Shown piece by piece: positions 1 through 5,671 of a stretch of 7,616 nt of DNA. The position numbers were made by a program, and so were the translations under genes. Source of the stretch: Acidimicrobiia bacterium. Lineage in GTDB: Bacteria; Actinomycetota; Acidimicrobiia; Acidimicrobiales; Poriferisodalaceae. The DNA lies in the NCBI GenBank assembly GCA_026983855.1, contig JALSTE010000717.1, positions 1-7,616 on the forward strand, in the 5' to 3' direction. How positions within the stretch are numbered: position 1 is the stretch's first letter; every line of letters begins with the position of its first letter. The notes below the pieces were generated by a model. It was not told the DNA's origin. It did not search any database and worked only from the letters and a program-made list of their open reading frames with translations.

Positions 1-85
1 GGACCCTCATCGTCCAGCGGCGACCCAGGACATCGAACAGGAGCAGCTCGGGTCGGACCTCGCCCTCGGGCTCACCGGGGGTCAT
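1..85 (-). CDS. N-terminal fragment of a probable HxlR-type winged-helix regulator (cut by window edge)
   Basis: Reading from an ATG at 85 down to base 1 gives 28 uninterrupted codons ending in LLLFDVLGRRWTMRV. Helix 1 of HxlR-family DNA-binding proteins typically reads like LDLLGxRWTLxIL, and the LG-R-RWT-R string fits that well. Only this segment is visible. The family's CxV motif near the N-terminus is absent and the recognition helix lies outside the window. HxlR proteins are small dimeric transcription factors that often sense aldehydes or oxidants and control a divergent gene; here the divergent neighbour is a serine hydrolase. The start is supported by a TAGGGT -10 box six bases upstream, which would make the mRNA leaderless; no Shine-Dalgarno sequence is present. 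Other winged-helix families remain possible because so little is visible. Confidence 0.45.
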   Translation of the reverse strand, partial: MTPGEPEGEVRPELLLFDVLGRRWTMRV

Positions 86-91
86 GCCGTG

Positions 92-97
92 ACCCTA
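92..97 (-). promoter_or_regulatory. -10 box (TAGGGT) of a leaderless promoter for the regulator
   Basis: On the minus strand TAGGGT matches the actinobacterial TANNNT -10 consensus. Exactly six bases (86-91) separate it from the ATG at 85, so transcription starting seven bases after the box would begin on the A of the start codon. No convincing -35 box lies upstream, which is common for this promoter type. The call rests on spacing plus the lack of a ribosome binding site. Confidence 0.45.
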
Positions 98-272
98 CCA
101 AGTCCCTGATCGCGGCCCTGGACCTCGCCCGGGGTCCGGGGACGGAGCGTGGCGCCCAGCCGTTCCACCGAACTCCCTCACGGGGTCGTGGTCGATGTGA
201 CGGCCATCCCCGGTGGGTGGACGCCCAGACCCGGTACCCGGCGACCCACTTTCGGGCCCCGGCGCCTTCCCC

Positions 273-278
273 TATCGT
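273..278 (+). promoter_or_regulatory. -10 box (TATCGT) of a leaderless promoter for the alpha/beta hydrolase
   Basis: TATCGT fits TANNNT and is followed by exactly six bases before the ATG at 285, the same geometry as the divergent box at 92-97. It favours the ATG at 285 over the in-frame ATG at 213, because the longer reading would begin upstream of the promoter and adds 24 low-complexity residues. No purine-rich ribosome binding site precedes 285. No good -35 box is visible. Confidence 0.45.
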
Positions 279-284
279 GCCCTG

Positions 285-1079
285 ATGGTCGATGAAGCGG
301 TACCGAGGCCGTCCCGCCGCACGGAGGGCATCACCTTCACGGGCTCCACGGGGGCCCCGCTCAGCGCGGTAGTGCGCCATCCGAAGGTGACCCCACGGGC
401 CGCGGTGCTGCTGGCCCACTGCTTCACCTGCTCCAAGGACCTCCACACCGTCAGCCGACTGGCCCGTGATCTCGCCGACGACGGCTACCTCAGCTTCCGC
501 TTCGATTTCACCGGACTGGGACAGAGCGGGGGGGAGTTCGAGACCACTTCCGTCAGCAGCAACGTCGCCGATCTGGTCGCCGCCGCCCGGGCCCTGGCCG
601 GGTTGGCCGACCTCGACGTCCATCTCGTGGGCCACAGCCTCGGGGGGGCGGCGGTTCTCCTGGCGGCGGATCGGATTCCCAGAGTCTCGAGCGTCACGGT
701 GATCGGGGCTCCGTCCACCCCGGCCCACGTGCGGCGTCTCCTGGGTGACGCCGTGGACCGTATCGAGTGGGAGGGTGCCGCCCCCGTGGACATAGGAGGC
801 CGGGTGTTCCGTCTGAGTCGCAGCTTCCTCGACGACCTGGCCCGACACGACGAACTGGGACGGGTCCGACGGCTGAACCGTCCCCTGCTCGTCCTGCACG
901 CGGTCTCCGACACCGTGGTTCCGGTCAGCGAGGGAGAGGCCATCTTCGCCGCCGCCCCCCAACCCAAGGCGTTCGTGGCCCTCCAACACGCCGATCATCT
1001 ACTGAGCGACCCCCGCGGGTCGGCCACCGCGGCCCGGATCCTGTGTACCTGGTTGAACCAGATCGACCTCCGGCCCTGA
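285..1079 (+). CDS. Alpha/beta hydrolase, OsmC-fusion type hydrolase without the OsmC half
   Basis: This is a 264-residue cytosolic alpha/beta-hydrolase-fold protein and probable serine esterase or thioesterase; the substrate is unknown. Visible motifs in order are an oxyanion-strand segment LLAHCFTCSKD (42-52), FRFDFTGLGQSGGEF (71-85), the nucleophile elbow GHSLG with Ser118, IGAPSTPAHV (140-149), the acid Asp209 in SDTVVP, and His238 in ADHLLS. The HCFTCSKD, RFDFTGLG-S-GEF and GHSLGGAAVL strings are hallmarks I recall from bifunctional alpha/beta hydrolase/OsmC proteins. Those are about 400 residues long and carry a C-terminal OsmC peroxidase-like domain. Here the protein ends right after the hydrolase domain and no OsmC gene is visible nearby. 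The ATG at 285 is chosen because of the leaderless promoter. It is divergent from a probable regulator and convergent with the MMPL gene, 57 bp away. Confidence 0.9.
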   Translation: MVDEAVPRPSRRTEGITFTGSTGAPLSAVVRHPKVTPRAAVLLAHCFTCSKDLHTVSRLARDLADDGYLSFRFDFTGLGQSGGEFETTSVSSNVADLVAAARALAGLADLDVHLVGHSLGGAAVLLAADRIPRVSSVTVIGAPSTPAHVRRLLGDAVDRIEWEGAAPVDIGGRVFRLSRSFLDDLARHDELGRVRRLNRPLLVLHAVSDTVVPVSEGEAIFAAAPQPKAFVALQHADHLLSDPRGSATAARILCTWLNQIDLRP

Positions 1080-1110
1080 TCCCCCCGTTCCCCGGATCCG
1101 GAGGTGCCCC

Positions 1111-1140
1111 CTGATCCCGGACCGTCCACCCGGGAGTCAG
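1111..1140. terminator. Hairpin between convergent hydrolase and MMPL genes
   Basis: CTGATCCCGG (1111-1120) pairs with CCGGGA-G-TCAG (1130-1140) across a 9-base loop, giving ten base pairs interrupted by one bulged G at 1136. The dyad sits between two converging stop codons and contains the MMPL stop itself. Neither strand has a T-run after it, so it would be a GC-rich hairpin terminator without a U tail or simply a structured 3' end. A separate 10-bp palindrome, CCGGATCCGG, lies just upstream at 1092-1101. Confidence 0.4.
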
Positions 1141-3287
1141 GAGGGGCCGTCCACCGTCTCCCCGGCCCGGGCCTCGATCTCGAGACGGGGCACCAGGCGC
1201 TCCAACCAGTTCGGGAACCACCAGTTGGCGTCACCCATGAGTTCCATGGTGGCGGGCACCAGCAGCACCCTGACCAGGGTGGCGTCCACGATGATGGCCG
1301 TGGCCAGGCCCACCCCGAAGAGCTTGATGGTGACGTCATCGCCCAGTACGGCGAACGATCCGAACACCGTGGTCATGATCAGGGCCGCGGCGGTGATCAC
1401 CCGGGCGGTCGTGGCCAGACCGTCGGCCACGGCCTCGGCGTTGTTCCCGGTCCTCACGTACTCCTCGTGCACCCGGGAGAGCAGGAACACCTCGTAGTCC
1501 ATGCTCAGGCCGAACAGAACCGCGAACATGAACACGGGGGCGAAGGAGACGATGGGCCCGGTTCGGTCGACGCCGATCAGACCCGCCCCCCAACCCCACT
1601 GGAATATGGCCACGACGACCCCGTAGGCGGCACCGATCGACAGCAGGTTCATGATCACGGCCTTGAGGGGCACCAGAACGGAACGGAACACCGCCATCAG
1701 GAGCAGGAATGACAGGGCCAGGACGGCCCCGATCACGATCGGGAGTCGGCTCGTCAGGCGGCGGCTGATGTCGGTGAAGGAGGCCGTGATCCCACCCACG
1801 CTGGCCCGGGCCCCGGTGCCGGCCAGGACCTGGGGATAGACCTCGTGGCGCAGGCGGTTTATGAGTTGGTCGGTGCGGGCGTCCTGTGGAGCGCTGTCGG
1901 GTATGACGGTGATCACCGCCACCTCGGGATCCACCTGGCTGAAGTTTCTCTCGGTCACCTCGGGCACGGCGAAGACGCCGGGGGTCTCGCGGGTGGCCTC
2001 GGCCAGACGGTCGACCACGGTGGGGTCGCCGGCGGTCTCGATCGCGACCACCAGCCGACCGTTGAATCCGGGACCGAAACCCTCGGCCAGCAGGTCGTAG
2101 GCTCGGCGGGTGGTGGCCGAGGTGGGATCGTTGCCGGCGTCGGTGAAACCGAGGCGGATGGCGAACATCGGGAGGGTGAGGAGCAGCAGCAGACCTGACC
2201 CCAGGATGGCCACCGGCCAGGGATGGTGCTGGACCAGACGACTCCACCGGTACCAGACACTTCGGGTCGGATCGCCTCCATCGCCCTTCAGGAGCGGAAG
2301 GCGTCCCCGGTTTATCGAGGTACCGACCCAGCCCAGGAGGGCGGGCAGCAGGGTCACCGCGGCGACCATGGTGGTGAGGACGGTGGCCGCGGCCCCCACG
2401 GACATGCCGTTCATGAAGCTGAGGCCGACGAGAGAGAGGCCCATGAGGGAGATCACCACCGTGATTCCGGCGAACATGGTCGCCCGGCCCGCCGTCCGTG
2501 CCGCCTGGGCCACGGCCTCCTCCACGTCGAGTCCCTCGGCCAGAGCCCTCCGGTAGCGGGTCACGATGAACAGGGCGTAGTCGATTCCCACCCCGAGACC
2601 GATCATGGTGGCCAGATTCGGACCGAACTCGGGAATGTCGATGATGAAGTCGGCCAGACGCACCAGGGCCAGACCGCTCCCGAGGGCGAACAGGGCCGTG
2701 GCCATGGGCATGGTCATCGCCACCACGGACCCGAACGTGATCAGCAATACGATCACCGCCGCCACCAGGCCCACCACCTCCGACGACCCCGGTGGTGCCT
2801 GGGTGGCCTTGCGGATGACCTCGCCCCCGGCCTCAATCTGCAGACCGGGACGGCGGGACTGCTCGACTAGGTCGATCACCGCCCGGGGGACCTCGAGGGG
2901 CACGGTTCGCTCATCGAGGTCGTAGCGGACCTGCATGAAACCGATCGGCCGACCGAGTGGGGAGGGATTCAGTGGGCTCACCTCCACCACGTGATCGAGG
3001 GCGAGGAGCTTCTCCCTCAACGTGTCCAGGTCCGCCCGCACCCCCGGATCGTCGAGGCCCTCATCGGCCCTCACCACGATGTCGCTGGTGGCCCCGAACG
3101 CCCCGGGAAAACGGGTCTGGAGGATGTCGGCGGCGGTCTGGGACTCCGCCCCGGGCAACCCGAACTCGTTGGTGAGCTCGGGGCCGGTGACCCTCACCGC
3201 CACATTGGCGAGAATCAGGAAGACCAACCAGACCAGGACCACGCGGAGGCGGTGGCGCACACAGAGCCGGGCTAGACGTTCGAGCAT
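1137..3287 (-). CDS. MMPL-family RND-type transporter
   Basis: This 716-residue polytopic inner-membrane protein belongs to the MMPL/HAE2 branch of the RND superfamily: proton-driven exporters of lipids, siderophores or hydrophobic drugs. It shows the expected two-repeat layout. TM1 is near residues 16-33, followed by an external domain (about 35-165) and TM2-6 (about 170-320). A basic cytoplasmic loop follows, then TM7 (about 358-376), a second external domain (about 380-510) and TM8-12 (about 514-680). The paired Asp-Tyr residues expected for proton relay are present: D236-Y237 in GVGIDYALF and D597-Y598 in GLSMDYEVF. The length is normal for compact actinobacterial MMPL/YdfJ-like proteins and there is no long C-terminal tail. 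The start is well supported by CAGGAG five bases before the ATG. No regulator or lipid-synthesis gene adjoins it, so the cargo cannot be read from context. Confidence 0.93.
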   Translation of the reverse strand: MLERLARLCVRHRLRVVLVWLVFLILANVAVRVTGPELTNEFGLPGAESQTAADILQTRFPGAFGATSDIVVRADEGLDDPGVRADLDTLREKLLALDHVVEVSPLNPSPLGRPIGFMQVRYDLDERTVPLEVPRAVIDLVEQSRRPGLQIEAGGEVIRKATQAPPGSSEVVGLVAAVIVLLITFGSVVAMTMPMATALFALGSGLALVRLADFIIDIPEFGPNLATMIGLGVGIDYALFIVTRYRRALAEGLDVEEAVAQAARTAGRATMFAGITVVISLMGLSLVGLSFMNGMSVGAAATVLTTMVAAVTLLPALLGWVGTSINRGRLPLLKGDGGDPTRSVWYRWSRLVQHHPWPVAILGSGLLLLLTLPMFAIRLGFTDAGNDPTSATTRRAYDLLAEGFGPGFNGRLVVAIETAGDPTVVDRLAEATRETPGVFAVPEVTERNFSQVDPEVAVITVIPDSAPQDARTDQLINRLRHEVYPQVLAGTGARASVGGITASFTDISRRLTSRLPIVIGAVLALSFLLLMAVFRSVLVPLKAVIMNLLSIGAAYGVVVAIFQWGWGAGLIGVDRTGPIVSFAPVFMFAVLFGLSMDYEVFLLSRVHEEYVRTGNNAEAVADGLATTARVITAAALIMTTVFGSFAVLGDDVTIKLFGVGLATAIIVDATLVRVLLVPATMELMGDANWWFPNWLERLVPRLEIEARAGETVDGPS

Positions 3288-3332
3288 CGAAACTCCTGGA
3301 TCGGTATCCGGACCGGGCGAGGGCCCCGAGGC

Positions 3333-3338
3333 ACACTA
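3333..3338 (-). promoter_or_regulatory. Possible -10 box (TAGTGT) upstream of the MMPL gene
   Basis: On the minus strand TAGTGT fits TANNNT and would give a leader of about 40 bases carrying the MMPL ribosome binding site (AGGAG at 3293-3297). It lies between the 30-bp repeat array and the gene, so the repeats would fall just upstream of the promoter. No clear -35 box is visible, and a TANNNT match over a region this size can occur by chance. Confidence 0.25.
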
Positions 3339-3380
3339 AGGGCCACCGGCCCCCGATCCACACCATGGGTCATCAGAAGT

Positions 3381-3503
3381 CGGTCGTCTCACCTCGCGAT
3401 GGGCGGCTGATGGGCGTCTCACCTCGCGATGGGCCGTAGATGGTCGTCCAACCACGCGATGGGCCGTAGATGGGCGTCTCACCTCGCGATGGGCGGCTGA
3501 TGG
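3381..3503. repeat. Imperfect 30-bp tandem repeat array (about 4 copies)
   Basis: Units start at 3401, 3431, 3461 and 3491, preceded by a partial unit at 3381-3400. The conserved half is CGTCTCACCTCGCGATGGG. Units 3401 and 3461 differ at 3 of 30 positions, and units 3431 and 3461 at 4 of 30. The unit heads alternate in an A-B-B-A order: GGGCGGCTGA at 3401 and 3491, GGGCCGTAGA at 3431 and 3461. There are no unique spacers, so this is not a CRISPR array. It occupies the gene-free interval 3288-3549 between the transglycosylase stop and the MMPL start. It could be a minisatellite or a phased set of protein-binding sites, since 30 bp is close to three helical turns. Confidence 0.9.
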
Positions 3504-3549
3504 CGCCCCGGTCGGAGTCGGCCCAATGGACCGTTGGAAGGTGATCGCC

Positions 3550-4824
3550 TCACCCCGCGACCCGGATACGCGAGTAGTCCCGGGCGTAGGCGAGGACCGC
3601 CGCCACGTAGGCGTCTGACCGGTTGTAGGCGTACACGGCCCGCTGCCTCCCCTCCGGGCTGTCGAGGGGGAGTCCGTAGGCGGTGCGGCAGAGATAGTCG
3701 GCGGCGGCGAGGGCCGCGTCGTAGATGTTCTGGGGATCTCGAACTCCGTCACCGTTGGCGTCCCGCCCGCTGCGGACCCAGGTTGAGGGAATGAACTGCA
3801 TCGGACCCACGGCCCGGTCGAACTCGGTGTCCCCATCGAGGCTGCCTCCGTCGGTGTCCGCCATCACCGCGGTCTCACGATCCCCGTTCAGGGCGATGCC
3901 GATGATCGGACGGGAGGTGGTCCCGTCGATCAGGAGTCGGGTCCCGGCATAGGTTCCGTGACGCGACTCCACTCTTCCGATACCAGCCAGGAGACTCCAC
4001 GGCAGTCGACACGCCGGCTGTTCCCGGTTGACCCGCTCGGCGGCCCTGACGTAGGCCTCTAGGGCGATGTAGGACAGATCCGTGCCCGATACCCGGGCCA
4101 GACGCCGCTCCTCCGACACTGAGGCCGCCAGCGCGTCAAGTGACGACCGGGCCGTCTCCAGGTCCCGACGGGCGGCCTCGAGAGCCCGCTGGGACCTCTC
4201 CCGACGGGCGCCCAGCTCGACCACGGACCGGGTGGCTTCGGCCAGTTGCCGGGCGGCCGTCCGCCCGGCCTCGGTGGTGGCATCCAGGCGGGCCCGGGCT
4301 CCGGCCTCGAGGGTGCGCAGGACGAATCTCCGCCGGGCCTCCCTGACCGCGTCGCTCTCCCCGTCGTCGTTCGCCGGGGGAACCCTGGTTCCGTCCGAGC
4401 CACCGAACACGTAGCTGATGACCGCCACCTCGGCGATTCCCTCTCGGGCGGCTCCCGTCCGGTCCTCGACCTCTGAGATCTGGTCCCGGAGCGAGGGTAT
4501 CGACCGCCGGAGCTGGGTCAGGGCGGAGTCCATCTCCTCGATCGTCCGGGTCTCGAGGTCGATCCGGGCCTCCGAATCGGCGATGGTGCGCCGGGCCTGA
4601 TCCAGACGAGCCAGGGCCTCCTCGTAGCTCCGGCTCTCGACGGTGACCTCCGAGAGCGGCACGGCCTCTCCCTCGGCGGGCACCGCGGGGGCGAACACGG
4701 TGCCGGCCAACGACAGGACCAGACCGATGGCGAGGATTCGCCCCGGGAGACGGGCCCGGCCGCCACCGGAGCTTCTCCCGGTGCCCTCGAGGGCGCGGAC
4801 GGGTGGCGCCGGAGTGGTCATCAC
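3550..4824 (-). CDS. Secreted or anchored coiled-coil lytic murein transglycosylase (SLT_2/MltB-like)
   Basis: This is a 424-residue envelope protein predicted to cleave peptidoglycan glycan strands, releasing 1,6-anhydro-muramyl ends. A basic N-region (about 10-29) leads into a hydrophobic stretch (30-47) ending APAVPAEGEA, which is a signal peptide or N-terminal anchor. Residues about 55-135 and 155-245 are rich in E, R, A and L with heptad character, forming two coiled-coil arms around a G/D/P-rich hinge (141-158). The catalytic domain runs from about 248. It has Glu286 in GIGRVESRHG as the expected catalytic acid, GPMQFIPSTW (340-349), a Ca-loop-like DANGDG (355-360) within DANGDGVRDPQNIYDAA, and YAYNRSDAYV (398-407). 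The reading frame opens with GTG at 4824 immediately followed by ATG at 4821; neither has a clear ribosome binding site. It lies 115 bp downstream of the J-domain gene on the same strand. Confidence 0.88.
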   Translation of the reverse strand: MMTTPAPPVRALEGTGRSSGGGRARLPGRILAIGLVLSLAGTVFAPAVPAEGEAVPLSEVTVESRSYEEALARLDQARRTIADSEARIDLETRTIEEMDSALTQLRRSIPSLRDQISEVEDRTGAAREGIAEVAVISYVFGGSDGTRVPPANDDGESDAVREARRRFVLRTLEAGARARLDATTEAGRTAARQLAEATRSVVELGARRERSQRALEAARRDLETARSSLDALAASVSEERRLARVSGTDLSYIALEAYVRAAERVNREQPACRLPWSLLAGIGRVESRHGTYAGTRLLIDGTTSRPIIGIALNGDRETAVMADTDGGSLDGDTEFDRAVGPMQFIPSTWVRSGRDANGDGVRDPQNIYDAALAAADYLCRTAYGLPLDSPEGRQRAVYAYNRSDAYVAAVLAYARDYSRIRVAG

Positions 4825-4939
4825 CCGATGAACGTCGGCCGCCGGACCCCACGGGTGAGGTCCCTCGGCGATTTGGGGATTTGGCGTCCGGGAACTCAGC
4901 GGTCTCCGGTCGATTCGGTGACCGCGGCCGCGGGACGCC

Positions 4940-5389
4940 TCAGGCGTTCGCGGTGGCGAATCGCCTCAGCTCGCGGTTCAGGACATCGGCGAACCGGGAG
5001 GGGGCACCACGGGCCGCGACCCGCCTCCGGGGCTCCCGGTGCAGGTGGACGACCGGTGCGGTGTACGCCCGCCAGGAGGTGTACGCGGTTCTCACACCGT
5101 GGTCATCCGCGGTGGAACGACGGAGCACCTCGCGGTCCCGGACTCCGCCGGATTGTGGGGGAGTGGGTCGCGGGACCCTGTCGGGGCGGGATCCCACTGG
5201 TGGCCCGAGTTCGGCGGACCGCCGGATCAGTTCCCACGCACTGTGTATCGAGGCGAACTTCCCGGCGTCGCCACCCATATCGGGGTGGTGGGCCAGGGCC
5301 AGTCGCCGGTAGGCGCGACGGGCGACGGCCCGATCGGAGCCCGGAGCCACGCCCAGGAGTTCGTACGCTCGCGCCAGTTCGGTGGTCAT
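4940..5389 (-). CDS. Small J-domain (DnaJ-like) protein
   Basis: The protein has 149 residues from the ATG at 5389. An N-terminal J domain occupies about residues 4-60, with YELLGVAPGSD (9-19), a basic helix II ending RRLALAHHPD and the invariant HPD at 35-37, then GGDAGKFASIHSAWELI. J domains bind Hsp70/DnaK and stimulate its ATPase. There is no G/F region, zinc finger or DnaJ C-terminal domain. After a Pro/Arg-rich linker (62-80) the tail is basic, ending in a possible helix (SRFADVLNRELRRFA). It is therefore a specialised type III J protein whose client is unknown. The frame stays open to an ATG at 5449, which would add 20 residues. The start at 5389 is preferred because AGGGAA lies just upstream and it begins right at the domain. 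The transglycosylase follows on the same strand. Confidence 0.82.
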   Translation of the reverse strand: MTTELARAYELLGVAPGSDRAVARRAYRRLALAHHPDMGGDAGKFASIHSAWELIRRSAELGPPVGSRPDRVPRPTPPQSGGVRDREVLRRSTADDHGVRTAYTSWRAYTAPVVHLHREPRRRVAARGAPSRFADVLNRELRRFATANA

Positions 5390-5409
5390 CGACTTCCCTG
5401 CCTCGACCC

Positions 5410-5429
5410 GGAGCGGTTCCTTCCGCTCC
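5410..5429 (-). promoter_or_regulatory. Perfect inverted repeat in the 5' region of the J-domain gene
   Basis: GGAGCGG (5410-5416) and CCGCTCC (5423-5429) are exact reverse complements around a six-base loop. On the minus-strand transcript the loop reads AAGGAA. The hairpin lies 20 bases upstream of the preferred ATG at 5389 and inside the longer reading from 5449. It could be a leader hairpin or an operator; a chance inverted repeat in GC-rich DNA cannot be excluded. Confidence 0.4.
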
Positions 5430-5530
5430 ACCGCCCCATCGGACGTCATGAACCGTTCTGTTAGGGGTCCCGGCAGCTTCCCGCGTCCCTACCCGGCGAC
5501 ACGGCGCCGCCCACCATCCTCGGCCCGGCG

Positions 5531-5614
5531 CCCCGGCCTGGTGATGTCGGCCGTTTCGGCCCCGCTCCCCGGCCTGGTGATGTCGGCCGTTTCGATCCCG
5601 CTCCCCCGCCTGGG
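5531..5614. repeat. 36-bp tandem duplication with a degenerate third copy
   Basis: Units 5531-5566 and 5567-5602 match at 34 of 36 positions; a third start, CCCCCGCCTGGGT, follows at 5603. Each unit contains GGCCTGGTGATGTCGG. The first unit holds a perfect small hairpin, GGCCG-TTT-CGGCC (5549-5561). The only two differences between the units (5559/5595 and 5560/5596) fall in its right arm and destroy it in the second copy. The array lies between the divergent J-domain and crotonase genes, so it may touch the control of either. Its period is a multiple of three, but no supported gene covers it. Confidence 0.88.
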
Positions 5615-5631
5615 TCAGACTGTGGGTCAGA
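5611..5631 (+). promoter_or_regulatory. Pair of 9-bp direct repeats upstream of the crotonase gene
   Basis: TGGGTCAGA occurs at 5611-5619 and again at 5623-5631, separated by CTG (12-bp period). It sits 40-60 bases before the crotonase start, where an operator or activator site could lie. No known motif was recognised and no TANNNT box is visible in this stretch, so the functional reading is only a suggestion. Confidence 0.3.
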
Positions 5632-5671
5632 GGTCCGGGCCCCACCCGGCCCGCCACCCGAGGGGGATCAG

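Noticed and set aside
213..284. N-terminal extension of the hydrolase from the ATG at 213
   Set aside because: It would start upstream of the TATCGT promoter box, adds Gly/Pro-rich residues not expected for the fold, and lacks a ribosome binding site.
72..998. Long minus-strand open frame opposite the alpha/beta hydrolase
   Set aside because: It is a shadow in GC-rich DNA. Its translation is low-complexity, while the plus strand encodes a clear catalytic fold.
3365..3439. Short plus-strand ORF of 24 codons starting ATGGGTCATCAG and running into the repeats
   Set aside because: It has no ribosome binding site or promoter and ends by chance in a repeat unit; there is no independent support for coding.
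3381..3503. CRISPR array
   Set aside because: The 30-bp units are directly contiguous with no unique spacers, and no cas genes are present.
3336..3836. Minus-strand open frame encoding a 10-residue repeat (REVRRPSTAH-like) across the 30-bp array
   Set aside because: Most of it overlaps the transglycosylase out of frame and its only ATG is inside that gene. The peptide repeat follows automatically because 30 is a multiple of three.
4870..4884. GATTTGG direct repeat (8-bp period) upstream of the transglycosylase
   Set aside because: Two 7-base copies could easily be chance and no promoter element is linked to them.
4935..4947. Dyad ACGCCT-C-AGGCGT at the end of the J-domain gene as a terminator
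   Set aside because: A one-base loop cannot form a real hairpin as drawn, it overlaps the stop codon and has no T-run; it is too weak to annotate as a terminator.
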